From DASVLX01 sp035552275 (GTDB lineage: Bacteria > Actinomycetota > Actinomycetes > Mycobacteriales > Pseudonocardiaceae), in contig DASZLR010000205.1 in the NCBI GenBank assembly GCA_035552275.1, positions 1 to 38,881 of the forward strand: a stretch of DNA of 38,881 nt, written 5' to 3'. Shown here one piece after another: positions 14,052 through 22,067 of the stretch (positions are counted from its first letter, which is position 1; every line of letters starts with the position of its first letter). Position numbers and translations under genes: made by a program. The notes beneath the pieces are model-generated. The model was not told the DNA's origin, ran no database searches, and worked only from the letters and a program-made list of their open reading frames with translations.

Positions 14052-14381
14052 ATGCACAGCACGTTGATCGTGGCTCGAATGCAACCGGATCTGGGCGTCG
14101 ACGTCGCCAGGATCTTCACGGATTTCGATGCCACCGAGATGCCGCACACAATGGGCACCCGGCGGCGTCAGCTGTTCAGTTATCGGGGCCTGTACTTCCA
14201 TCTGCAGGACTTCGATGTGGACAACGGCGGCGAGCTGATCGAGCGGGCCAAGACGGAACCGCGGTTCGTGCGGATCAGCGCGGACCTGAAGCCGTTCATC
14301 GAGGCCTACGACCCGACGACCTGGCGCTCGCCGGCGGACGCGCTGGCGACCCGCTTCTACAGTTGGGAAGCCGGCGAATGA
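14052..14381 (+). CDS. TcmI-family polyketide cyclase (JadI-like)
   Basis: This ~109-aa ferredoxin-like cyclase of the TcmI family has STLIVARMQPDLGVDVARIF at the N-terminus, then TEMPHTMGTRRRQLFSYRGLYFHLQDF. It ends in PFIEAYDPTTWRSPADALATRFYSW. Family members close the later rings of the polyketide; in angucyclines JadI-type cyclases are needed for the angular fourth ring. ATG 14052 best fits family starts, with GAGAG 5 nt upstream. GTG 14022, with AGGGG just before it, would add ten residues. Its stop overlaps the KS-alpha start (ATGA), so translation is coupled. The position between carboxylase alpha and KS-alpha equals that of jadI. Confidence 0.9.
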   Translation: MHSTLIVARMQPDLGVDVARIFTDFDATEMPHTMGTRRRQLFSYRGLYFHLQDFDVDNGGELIERAKTEPRFVRISADLKPFIEAYDPTTWRSPADALATRFYSWEAGE

Positions 14382-15649
14382 ACGGCCGCCGCGTGGTTGT
14401 CACCGGGATCGAAGTGCTGGCGCCGGGTGGCATGGGCGCCAAGAACTTCTGGAGCCTGCTCAGCGAGGGCCGGACCGCGACCCGGAAGATCACCTTCTTC
14501 GATCCGACGCCGTTCCGGTCCAGGGTCGCCGCGGAAATCGACTTCGTGCCCGAGGAACACGGCCTGACCCCGCAGGAGGTCCGGCGGATGGACCGGGCCG
14601 CGCAGTTCGCCGTGGTCGCCGCGCGCGGCGCCGTCGCGGACAGCGGAATCGAGCTGACCACGCTCGACCCGTACCGGGTGGGCGTCACCATCGGCAGCGC
14701 GGTCGGCGCCACCATGGGGCTGGACCAGGAGTACCGGATCGTCAGCGACGGCGGCCGGCTGCATCTGGTCGACCACCAATACGCCGTGCCGCACCTCTAC
14801 AACTACCTGGTTCCCAGCTCGTTCGCCGCGGAGGTCGCCAGCACCGTCGGCGCCCAGGGGCCGAGCACCGTGGTGTCCACCGGCTGCACGTCCGGTATCG
14901 ACTCGGTCGGCTACGCGGTCGAACTGGTCCGGGAGGGCTCGGCGGACGTGATGATCGCCGGCTCGTCCGACGCGCCCATCTCGCCGATCACCATGGCCTG
15001 CTTCGACGCCATCAAGGCGACCACGCCGCGCCACGACGATCCCGAGCACGCGTCCCGGCCGTTCGACGGAACCCGCAACGGGTTCGTGCTCGGCGAGGGC
15101 GCGGCGGTGTTCGTGTTGGAGGAACTGACCGCGGCCCGCCGGCGAGGCGCGCATGTCTATGCCGAGATCGCCGGATACGCCACCCGCAGCAACGCCTATC
15201 ACATGACCGGGCTGCGACCGGACGGCGTGGAGATGGCCGAGGCGATCCGGGTCGCGCTGGCCGAGGCGCGGATGCCGGCCGAGGACATCGACTACATCAA
15301 CGCACACGGCTCCGGCACCAAGCAGAACGACCGGCACGAGACCGCGGCGGTCAAGCGCAGCATCGGCGAGCATGCCTACCGGGTTCCGATGAGTTCCATC
15401 AAGTCCATGGTGGGCCATTCGCTGGGCGCCATCGGCTCGATCGAGATCGCCGCGTCGGCCATGGCGATGGAGCACAACGTGGTGCCGCCGACGGCGAACC
15501 TGCACACCCCCGACCCCGAGTGCGATCTGGACTACGTGCCGCTGACCGCCCGTGACCACCGCACCGACGCGGTGCTCACCGTAGGCAGTGGATTCGGCGG
15601 ATTCCAGAGCGCGATGGTGCTGGCCCGGCCGGACCGGACCGGGTCATGA
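14378..15649 (+). CDS. Type II PKS ketosynthase alpha (KS-alpha)
   Basis: This 423-aa ketosynthase has the active-site Cys170 (STGCTSG). His is present in NAHGSGTKQND and in VGHSLGAIG, completing the Cys-His-His triad. GEGAAVFVLEE and GSGFGGFQSA are typical family blocks. It condenses malonyl units onto the growing chain held on the ACP, as a heterodimer with KS-beta. The start overlaps the cyclase stop and the stop overlaps the KS-beta start (both ATGA), giving tight coupling for equal amounts of subunits. Length is normal and no residue is missing. It is the equivalent of jadA. Confidence 0.97.
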   Translation: MNGRRVVVTGIEVLAPGGMGAKNFWSLLSEGRTATRKITFFDPTPFRSRVAAEIDFVPEEHGLTPQEVRRMDRAAQFAVVAARGAVADSGIELTTLDPYRVGVTIGSAVGATMGLDQEYRIVSDGGRLHLVDHQYAVPHLYNYLVPSSFAAEVASTVGAQGPSTVVSTGCTSGIDSVGYAVELVREGSADVMIAGSSDAPISPITMACFDAIKATTPRHDDPEHASRPFDGTRNGFVLGEGAAVFVLEELTAARRRGAHVYAEIAGYATRSNAYHMTGLRPDGVEMAEAIRVALAEARMPAEDIDYINAHGSGTKQNDRHETAAVKRSIGEHAYRVPMSSIKSMVGHSLGAIGSIEIAASAMAMEHNVVPPTANLHTPDPECDLDYVPLTARDHRTDAVLTVGSGFGGFQSAMVLARPDRTGS

Positions 15650-16920
15650 GCGGCGGCGGGGAAACCCCGGTGACCACCGGGGTGGTGGTCACCGGTCTGG
15701 GCATCGTCGCGCCCAATGGCCTGGGGCTGCGGGATTTCTGGTCCGCCGCCCGGACCGGCCGCAGCGGGATCGGCCGGATCACCCACTTCGATCCCGGTCA
15801 GTACCCCGCGCGGCTGGCCGGCGAGGTGCCGGGATTCGTAGCCGAGCGCCACCTGCCCGGCCGACTGATCCCACAGACCGATCGGATGACCCGGCTGGCC
15901 CTGGTCGCCACCGACTGGGCGCTGCGGGACGCCGGTGTGCGGCCGGCGGACCGGGGCGAGTTCGACATGGGCGTGATCACCGCGAGCGCGTCCGGCGGGT
16001 TCGAGTTCGGCCAGGGCGAGTTGCGGAAGCTGTGGAGCCGCGGCAGCCGGTATGTCAGCGCGTATCAGTCGTTCGCCTGGTTCTACGCGGTCAACAGCGG
16101 CCAGATCTCCATCCGCAACGGGATGAAGGGCCCCAGCGGCGTGGTGGTCAGCGACCAGGCCGGCGGGCTGGACGCGGTGGCACAGGCCCGCCGGCAGATT
16201 CGCAAGGGCACCGGCCTGGTCGTCTCGGGCGCGGTCGACGCGTCGATCTGCCCGTGGGGTTGGGTGGCCCAGTTCGCCAGCGGCCGGCTGAGCACCAGCG
16301 ACGATCCGGACGCCGCCTATCTTCCGTTCGATCGCCGGGCGAGTGGGCAGGTGGCCGGCGAGGGCGGCGCGATCCTGATCATGGAGTCGGCCGAGAACGC
16401 GCTCGCCCGGGGCGCGCGGGTCTACGGCGAGATCGCCGGCTACGGCGCGACCTTCGATCCGAACCCGACCGGCGGTCGGGGCGCTGGGCTGCGGAAGGCG
16501 ATGGAACTGGCGCTGACCGACGCGGGGCTGGCGCCCGGCCAGGTGGACGTGGTGTTCGCGGACGCCGCCGGGATTCCCGAACTCGATCTGGCCGAGGCGC
16601 GGGCCATCACCGATCTGTTCGGCCCGTGCGGGGTCCCGGTGACCGCGCCGAAGACGATGACCGGCCGGCTCTACTCCGGCGCCGGGCCGCTGGACCTGGC
16701 GACGGCGCTGCTGGGTATGGAGGAAGGGCTGATCCCGCCGACGGTGAATGTCGAGCCCAGCCCGTCGTACCAGCTCGACCTGGTGGTCGGCCAGCCGCGG
16801 GCCGCCCAACTGTGCACCGCGCTGGTGTTGGCCCGCGGCGACGGCGGCTTCAACTCGGCGATGCTGCTGCGGCGCTGCCGCCGGAACCCGACCGGTCCGA
16901 CAACCGCGGACTCATTCTGA
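15646..16920 (+). CDS. Type II PKS ketosynthase beta / chain length factor
   Basis: This 424-aa partner of KS-alpha has the diagnostic replacement of the active-site Cys by Gln171 (VVSDQAGGLDA). KS-beta starts the chain by decarboxylating malonyl-ACP and shapes the pocket that sets chain length. The flanking genes predict a decaketide, as in angucyclines, but length cannot be read directly from the sequence. The ATG overlaps the KS-alpha stop. The C-terminus (TALVLARGDGGFNSAMLL) is typical. Equivalent to jadB. Confidence 0.96.
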   Translation: MSGGGETPVTTGVVVTGLGIVAPNGLGLRDFWSAARTGRSGIGRITHFDPGQYPARLAGEVPGFVAERHLPGRLIPQTDRMTRLALVATDWALRDAGVRPADRGEFDMGVITASASGGFEFGQGELRKLWSRGSRYVSAYQSFAWFYAVNSGQISIRNGMKGPSGVVVSDQAGGLDAVAQARRQIRKGTGLVVSGAVDASICPWGWVAQFASGRLSTSDDPDAAYLPFDRRASGQVAGEGGAILIMESAENALARGARVYGEIAGYGATFDPNPTGGRGAGLRKAMELALTDAGLAPGQVDVVFADAAGIPELDLAEARAITDLFGPCGVPVTAPKTMTGRLYSGAGPLDLATALLGMEEGLIPPTVNVEPSPSYQLDLVVGQPRAAQLCTALVLARGDGGFNSAMLLRRCRRNPTGPTTADSF

Positions 16921-16938
16921 CCGACGAAAGGGCTCATC

Positions 16939-17202
16939 ATGTCCCACCGCACGTTCGCGCTGGAAGATCTTCGGCGCATCCTGATCGTGGCCGCCGGCGC
17001 CGACGAGAGCGTCGACCTGCACGGCGACATCATCGACACCGGTTTCGAGGAACTCGGCTACGAATCGCTTGCCCTGCTGGAAACCGGCGGCCTGATCGAG
17101 CGCGAGTTCGGAGTGTCGCTTGAGGACTCGATGGTCGACATGCACACCCCCCGCGCGCTGATCGAGGCCGTCAACATCCTGCTCAGCGAAACCGTCGCCT
17201 GA
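16939..17202 (+). CDS. Type II PKS acyl carrier protein
   Basis: This 87-aa acidic protein carries the phosphopantetheine Ser43 in the motif FEELGYESLALLE, on the usual helix 2. It carries the growing polyketide between KS-alpha/beta, ketoreductase and cyclases. The common GYDSLA is GYESLA here. GAAAGGG lies ~7-8 nt upstream of the ATG. No phosphopantetheinyl transferase is encoded in the window, so activation depends on an enzyme elsewhere. Equivalent to jadC. Confidence 0.95.
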   Translation: MSHRTFALEDLRRILIVAAGADESVDLHGDIIDTGFEELGYESLALLETGGLIEREFGVSLEDSMVDMHTPRALIEAVNILLSETVA

Positions 17203-17224
17203 ACCGTTGGGAGCACAGCGAATC

Positions 17225-18010
17225 ATGTCTGAACAGAACGGCCGAGTCGCCATTGTCACCGGCGCCACCAGCGGGATCGGCCTCGCCGTGGCCAGACTTC
17301 TGGCCGGCGCCCACCATCGGGTGTTCATCGGCGCGCGCACCGCCGAGAACGTGGCCGCCACCGCGAAGGAACTCCAGGCGGCCGGACTCGACGTCGACGG
17401 CGCCGCGGTGGACGTGCGGTCCACCACGGCGGCCCGGGAATTCGTGTCGACGGCGGTCGGCCGGTTCGGCAACATCGACGTGCTGGTCAACAACGCCGGC
17501 CGCAGCGGCGGCGGAGTCACCGCGGATCTCACCGACGAACTGTGGGACGACGTCATCGACACCAACCTCAACAGTGTCTTCCGGCTGACCCGCGAGGTGC
17601 TGAACACCGGCGCCATGCGGACCGGCGGTTGGGGTCGGATCATCAACATCGCCTCGACGGCCGGCAAGCAGGGTGTGGTGCTCGGCGCGCCGTACTCGGC
17701 CTCCAAGCACGGCGTGGTCGGGTTCACCAAGGCGCTGGGCAACGAGCTGGCCCCCACCGGCATCACGGTCAACGCGGTCTGCCCCGGCTATGTGGAAACC
17801 CCGATGGCGCAACGGGTTCGGCAGGGTTACGCGGCTGCCTACCACACCTCCGAGGACGCGATCCTGGCGAAGTTCCAGGCGAAGATCCCGCTCGGCCGCT
17901 ATTCCACGCCCGAGGAGGTCGCCGGCCTGGTCGGTTATCTGGCCTCGGACACCGCCGGCTCCATCACCGCCCAGGCGCTGAACGTCTGCGGTGGGCTGGG
18001 CAACTTCTGA
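17225..18010 (+). CDS. Type II PKS C9 ketoreductase (ActIII family)
   Basis: This 261-aa short-chain dehydrogenase closely resembles the actinorhodin ketoreductase. It has the NADPH site TGATSGIG and the catalytic tetrad at the same numbers as act KR (Asn114, Ser144, Tyr157, Lys161), and ends in ALNVCGGLGNF. It reduces the C9 ketone of the nascent decaketide and so fixes first-ring folding. The stereochemistry-linked 94-PGG-96 motif of act KR reads SGG here (GRSGGG). ATG 17225 (MSEQNG) is chosen to match family starts; GGGAG lies upstream with long spacing, and GTG-type extension to 17207 is less likely. Equivalent to jadE. Confidence 0.95.
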   Translation: MSEQNGRVAIVTGATSGIGLAVARLLAGAHHRVFIGARTAENVAATAKELQAAGLDVDGAAVDVRSTTAAREFVSTAVGRFGNIDVLVNNAGRSGGGVTADLTDELWDDVIDTNLNSVFRLTREVLNTGAMRTGGWGRIINIASTAGKQGVVLGAPYSASKHGVVGFTKALGNELAPTGITVNAVCPGYVETPMAQRVRQGYAAAYHTSEDAILAKFQAKIPLGRYSTPEEVAGLVGYLASDTAGSITAQALNVCGGLGNF

Positions 18011-18056
18011 TCCCCGTCTCCGGTTCCGATTCGCCCGCATCCCAAGGAGTTCGAGC

Positions 18057-19001
18057 ATGTCACAGTCCACCGAACGCCACGTCGAGCACGACATCGTCAT
18101 CTCGGCCCCGGCGGCCGACATCTATCGGCTGATCGCCGATGTGGCGAGTTGGCCGCGGATCTTCCCACCGACCATCTACGTCGACCACGTCGAGAAGGGC
18201 GAACGCGACGAACGGATCCACATCTGGGCGGTCGCCAACGGCGAGCCCAAGGACTGGACGTCCCGTCGGGTCCTCGATCCGGACAACCGCCGGATCGGCT
18301 TCCGCCAGGAGGTCTCTTCCGCGCCGGTGGCCGCGATGGGCGGCACCTGGATCGTCGAGTCGCTTTCGGACAGTGAGTCGCGGGTCCGGCTGCTGCACGA
18401 CTATCGGGCGGTGGACGGCGACGCGGACGCGCTGGCGTGGATCGACCGGGCGGTCGACGGCAACTCCCGCGCCGAACTCGCCGCGTTGAAGACCAACATC
18501 GAGTTGGCCCACCGGGCCGAAGGACTGGCGTTCGCCTTCCAGGACAGCGTTTCGGTGCACGGATCGGCCAAGGACGTGTTCGATTTCATCAACGACGCCC
18601 AGCTGTGGTCGTCCCGGCTGCCGCACGTGGCGTCCATCCGGCTGGACGAGACCCGGCCCGGCCTGCAGACCCTGGAGATGGAGACCCGCGCGCAGGACGG
18701 TTCGACCCACGTCACCAAGTCCTATCGGGTCGCCTTTCCGCATCGCAAGATCGCCTACAAGCAGGTCACCCTGCCGGCGCTGATGTCGGTGCACACCGGT
18801 TACTGGACGGTGGCGGAGACCGCTGACGCGGTGGTCGCCACCTCCCAGCACGCGGTCCTGCTCAACACCGAGAACATCGGCCGGGTGCTCGGCGCGGAGG
18901 CCACCGTCGCCGACGCTCGCGACTATGTGCGCGGCGCGCTGAGCGCGAACAGCACGGCCACTCTCGGCCACGCCAAGGCCTACGCCGAGAGTATGCGCTG
19001 A
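18057..19001 (+). CDS. Two-domain aromatase/cyclase (SRPBCC fold)
   Basis: This 314-aa protein contains two START/SRPBCC domains: residues ~5-145 (HDIVISAPAADIYRLIADVASWPRIFPP) and ~165-305 (FQDSVSVHGSAKDVFDFINDAQLWSSRLPHV). Didomain ARO/CYCs act on C9-reduced polyketides to close and aromatise the first ring (C7-C12 folding). This fits the ActIII-type ketoreductase just upstream. ATG 18057 has a perfect AAGGAG 7 nt before it; the frame is open slightly further upstream without a site. Equivalent to jadD. Length and domain order are normal. Confidence 0.94.
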   Translation: MSQSTERHVEHDIVISAPAADIYRLIADVASWPRIFPPTIYVDHVEKGERDERIHIWAVANGEPKDWTSRRVLDPDNRRIGFRQEVSSAPVAAMGGTWIVESLSDSESRVRLLHDYRAVDGDADALAWIDRAVDGNSRAELAALKTNIELAHRAEGLAFAFQDSVSVHGSAKDVFDFINDAQLWSSRLPHVASIRLDETRPGLQTLEMETRAQDGSTHVTKSYRVAFPHRKIAYKQVTLPALMSVHTGYWTVAETADAVVATSQHAVLLNTENIGRVLGAEATVADARDYVRGALSANSTATLGHAKAYAESMR

Positions 19002-19003
19002 TC

Positions 19004-20494
19004 ATGGCCGGGCGTGGCATGGACACCCAGGTCATCGTGGTCGGTGCTGGGCCGGTCGGGCTGATGCTGGCCGGCGAGTTGCGCCTCGGCGGCGCCGAGG
19101 TGACGGTTCTCGAACGGCGGCGCCGGCCCAGCACCGAGTCGCGAGCGTCCACTGTGCACGCCCGCACCATGGAGATCCTGGACAGCCGGGGGTTGCTCGG
19201 CCGGCTCGGCGAGCCGCCCAACGAACCGCGCGGGCATTTCGGCGGCGTCCCGCTGGACCTCACGCTGCCCAGCCGCTACCCCGGCCAGTGGAAGGTCCCG
19301 CAGACCAGGGTCGAGGAGTTGTTGGCGCACTGGGCAACCGGGCTCGGCGCGGACGTTCGGCGGGAGTGGGATCTGGTCGAGCTCGCCCAGGACGCGATGA
19401 GCGTCCAGATCACCGCCGACACATCGCGAGGTCCGCGCCGGCTGCGCGCCGACTACCTGGTCGGCTGCGACGGCGAGGACAGCACGGTGCGTGAGCTGAC
19501 CGGGGCGCCGTTTCCCGGCTGGCCGGCGCGGCGGGAGCTGCTGCGGGCCGACGTCGCCGGCATCGACATCCCCAACCGGCGGTTCCAGCGGCTCGCACAC
19601 GGTCTGGCCATCGCGGCGCGGAACAAGGACGGCGTCACCAGGGTGATGGTGCACGAGTTCGGCGCGGACCCGCCGACCTTCGCCGGCACACCGGATTTCG
19701 GCCAGTTGGTCGACCGGTGGAAGCGGGTGACCGGTGAGGACATCAGCGGTGGCGAACCGTTGTGGGTCAACTCGTTCGGCGACGCCAACGCGCAACTCAC
19801 CCGGTATCGCGACGGCCGGGTGCTCTACGCCGGAGACGCCGCCCACCGACAGCTGCCGGCCGGCGGGCAGGCGCTGAACCTCGGCCTGCAGGACGCCGTC
19901 AACCTCGGCTGGAAACTGGCGCTGCGGGTGCGCGGTCGGACGGCTGATGAGCTGCTCGACACGTATCACGCGGAGCGGCACGCGGTCGGCGCCCGAGTGC
20001 TGGCCAATATCCGGGCGCAGGCGCTGTTGCTGCTCGGCGGTCCCGAAGTCGAGCCGGTGCGGACGCTGCTCGGCGAGCTGATCGGGCACGAACGGGTCCG
20101 CGCGCGACTGGCCGGGACGATCAGCGGACTGGACATCCGCTACCCGGTCGGTCCCGACGATCCACCGCTGGTCGGTGCCCGGTTGCCGGACGTCGAGCTG
20201 GACACGCCGGACGGACCGACCAGCACGACCGCGCTGCTGCGCGCGGGTCGGGGCCTGTTGCTCGACTTCGCCACCGGACCGGTCGCGCCACCGGAGCGGA
20301 TCGTCGGCCGCTGGAGCGACCGGGTCAACGGCGTGGCCGCCGCCCATCGCGTCGGTGCTGGCGGCGACCCGCTGTCGGACGCGCCGGCCGTGCTGGTGCG
20401 GCCGGACGGCTATGTGGCCTGGATCGGCTCGCCGGAGTCCGGTCTGCTCGACGCGCTGCGGCGCTGGTTCGGCCCGCCCAACGCGGGCCGGTGA
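19004..20494 (+). CDS. FAD-dependent aromatic hydroxylase, copy 2 (JadF position)
   Basis: This 496-aa class A flavin monooxygenase has VGAGPVGLMLAGE for FAD, VGCDGEDSTVR for the DG motif and YAGDAAHRQLPAGGQALNLGLQDAVNLGWKLA for the GD motif. The substrate-side segment SRASTVHARTMEILDSRGLL differs from copies 1 and 3, and this copy is the most diverged of the three. It sits two bases after the aromatase stop, where jadF lies in the jadomycin cluster. It probably hydroxylates or helps dehydrate the angucycline core, but no reductase domain is attached, unlike PgaM-type enzymes. ATG 19004 is used; ATG 19019, closer to the FAD motif, is equally possible because neither has a good ribosome site. 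Confidence 0.9.
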   Translation: MAGRGMDTQVIVVGAGPVGLMLAGELRLGGAEVTVLERRRRPSTESRASTVHARTMEILDSRGLLGRLGEPPNEPRGHFGGVPLDLTLPSRYPGQWKVPQTRVEELLAHWATGLGADVRREWDLVELAQDAMSVQITADTSRGPRRLRADYLVGCDGEDSTVRELTGAPFPGWPARRELLRADVAGIDIPNRRFQRLAHGLAIAARNKDGVTRVMVHEFGADPPTFAGTPDFGQLVDRWKRVTGEDISGGEPLWVNSFGDANAQLTRYRDGRVLYAGDAAHRQLPAGGQALNLGLQDAVNLGWKLALRVRGRTADELLDTYHAERHAVGARVLANIRAQALLLLGGPEVEPVRTLLGELIGHERVRARLAGTISGLDIRYPVGPDDPPLVGARLPDVELDTPDGPTSTTALLRAGRGLLLDFATGPVAPPERIVGRWSDRVNGVAAAHRVGAGGDPLSDAPAVLVRPDGYVAWIGSPESGLLDALRRWFGPPNAGR

Positions 20495-20523
20495 CAGATC
20501 CACCGGGAACGAAGGGAACGGCT

Positions 20524-22038
20524 ATGAACTCCACTGTGGACACTGGGCTGGACATTGGACCGGACACCGGACTGGACACCGATGTGATCGTGGTCGGCGC
20601 CGGCCCGACCGGCCTGATGGTGGCCGGCGAGGCTCGCCTGGGCGGGGCGCGGGTGATCGTGCTGGAACAGCTCGAAGCGCCCACCGGACAGTCCCGCGGG
20701 CTCGGCTTCACCGCTCGGGCCATGGAGACGTTCGACCAGCGCGGTCTGCTGCCGATGTTCGGCGACCTGGAAACCAGCCCGATGGGCCACTTCGGTGGTG
20801 TGCGGTTCGACTACACGGTGCTGCCCGACGGGCACTTCGGCGCGCGTGGCATCCCGCAGTCGCAGACCGAGGCGGTGTTGGAGAAGTGGGTCACCGAACA
20901 GGGCGTCGAGGTCCGGCGCGGCTGGGAGTTGATCGACCTCCGCGACGACGGCGACGGCGTGCGGATCACCGCCAACACCCCGCGCGGTGTGCATGAGCTG
21001 CGGGCCAGGTACCTGGTCGGCTGCGACGGCGGGCACAGCACCGTGCGGAAGCTGGCCAGGTTCGAGTTCCCCGGCGCCTCGGCCACCCGCGGCATGTATC
21101 TCGCCGACGTCGTCGGTTGTGAACTGCGGCCCCGGTTTCTCGGTGAACGACTGCCGAACGGCATGGTGATGGCCGCCCCCCTGAGTCCCGGCGTGGATCG
21201 CGTCATCGTCTGCGAGCACGGCGCCCCGGCCGCGGACCGGACCGAGGAGACGAGCTTCGCCGAGGTCGCCGACGCCTGGCAGCGGATCACCGGCGAGAAC
21301 ATTCACCACGGCCGCGCCGACTGGGTCAGCTCGTTCACCGACGCGACTCGTCAGGTCACCGAATACCGGCGCGGCCGGGTGTTGCTCGCCGGCGACGCCG
21401 CGCACATCCACCTGCCGGCCGCCGGCCAGGGGTTGAGCACCGGCGTGCAGGACGCCGCCAACCTCGGCTGGAAACTGGCCGCCGTAGTCCGCGGTTGGGC
21501 GCCGGCGGGCCTGCTGGACACCTATCACAGCGAGCGGCACCCGGTCGGCGAACGGCTGCTGTGGAACACCCGGGCGCAGGGCCTGGTGTTCCTCGGCGGC
21601 GACGAGGCCGATCCGCTGCGCGAGCTGTTCACCGAGTTGATCGGCCATGACGAGGTCAAGCGGCACCTGGCCGGCATCGTCAGCGGCCTGGACGTCCGCT
21701 ACGACGTCGGCGCCGGCGACGGCGCGTTGCTCGGTCGGCGGCTGCCGCCGCGATCGCTGCGCGCCACCGGCGGTCAGGTCAGCACCACCGAGTTGCTGCA
21801 CGGCGGCCTGGGTGTGCTGCTGGACCTCGCGGACAACGCCGAGACGCGGGCCGTCGCGGCGGGCTGGCCGAACCGGGTGCGGGTCGTCACCGCCAGCGCG
21901 GCGGATCCGGACGCCTTGGCCGGCGCCACCGCGCTGCTGGTCCGGCCCGACGGCTACATCGCCTGGGCGGACGGCGATCCGGCCAGCCTGCACGCCGCGT
22001 CGCGCCGATGGTTCGGCGAGCCGATGGCGGCCCGCTGA
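20524..22038 (+). CDS. FAD-dependent aromatic hydroxylase, copy 3 (PgaE/JadH-like)
   Basis: This 504-aa hydroxylase is the one most like PgaE/JadH. SRGLGFTARAMETFDQRGLL is followed by GHFGGVRFDY. The DG motif is VGCDGGHSTVR and the GD motif LAGDAAHIHLPAAGQGLSTGVQD, with YHSERHPVGERLL further on. PgaE/JadH enzymes hydroxylate C12 (quinone formation), and JadH also promotes 2,3-dehydration to the aromatic dehydrorabelomycin. ATG 20524 has GAAGGGAA upstream; a GTG at 20491 overlaps the previous stop as GTGA and is the alternative. Between start and FAD motif the protein has a repetitive linker (TGLDIGPDTGLDTD) from short GGACA-type DNA repeats, absent in copies 1 and 2. Confidence 0.92.
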   Translation: MNSTVDTGLDIGPDTGLDTDVIVVGAGPTGLMVAGEARLGGARVIVLEQLEAPTGQSRGLGFTARAMETFDQRGLLPMFGDLETSPMGHFGGVRFDYTVLPDGHFGARGIPQSQTEAVLEKWVTEQGVEVRRGWELIDLRDDGDGVRITANTPRGVHELRARYLVGCDGGHSTVRKLARFEFPGASATRGMYLADVVGCELRPRFLGERLPNGMVMAAPLSPGVDRVIVCEHGAPAADRTEETSFAEVADAWQRITGENIHHGRADWVSSFTDATRQVTEYRRGRVLLAGDAAHIHLPAAGQGLSTGVQDAANLGWKLAAVVRGWAPAGLLDTYHSERHPVGERLLWNTRAQGLVFLGGDEADPLRELFTELIGHDEVKRHLAGIVSGLDVRYDVGAGDGALLGRRLPPRSLRATGGQVSTTELLHGGLGVLLDLADNAETRAVAAGWPNRVRVVTASAADPDALAGATALLVRPDGYIAWADGDPASLHAASRRWFGEPMAAR

Positions 22039-22067
22039 CCGGCACGACCTGAACAGGGAGAGATGCG

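Noticed and set aside
11981..14158. 725-codon open frame opposite the biotin carboxylase
   Set aside because: Third-position GC bias of the real gene keeps the opposite strand open. The frame has no motifs, and its composition is random-like.
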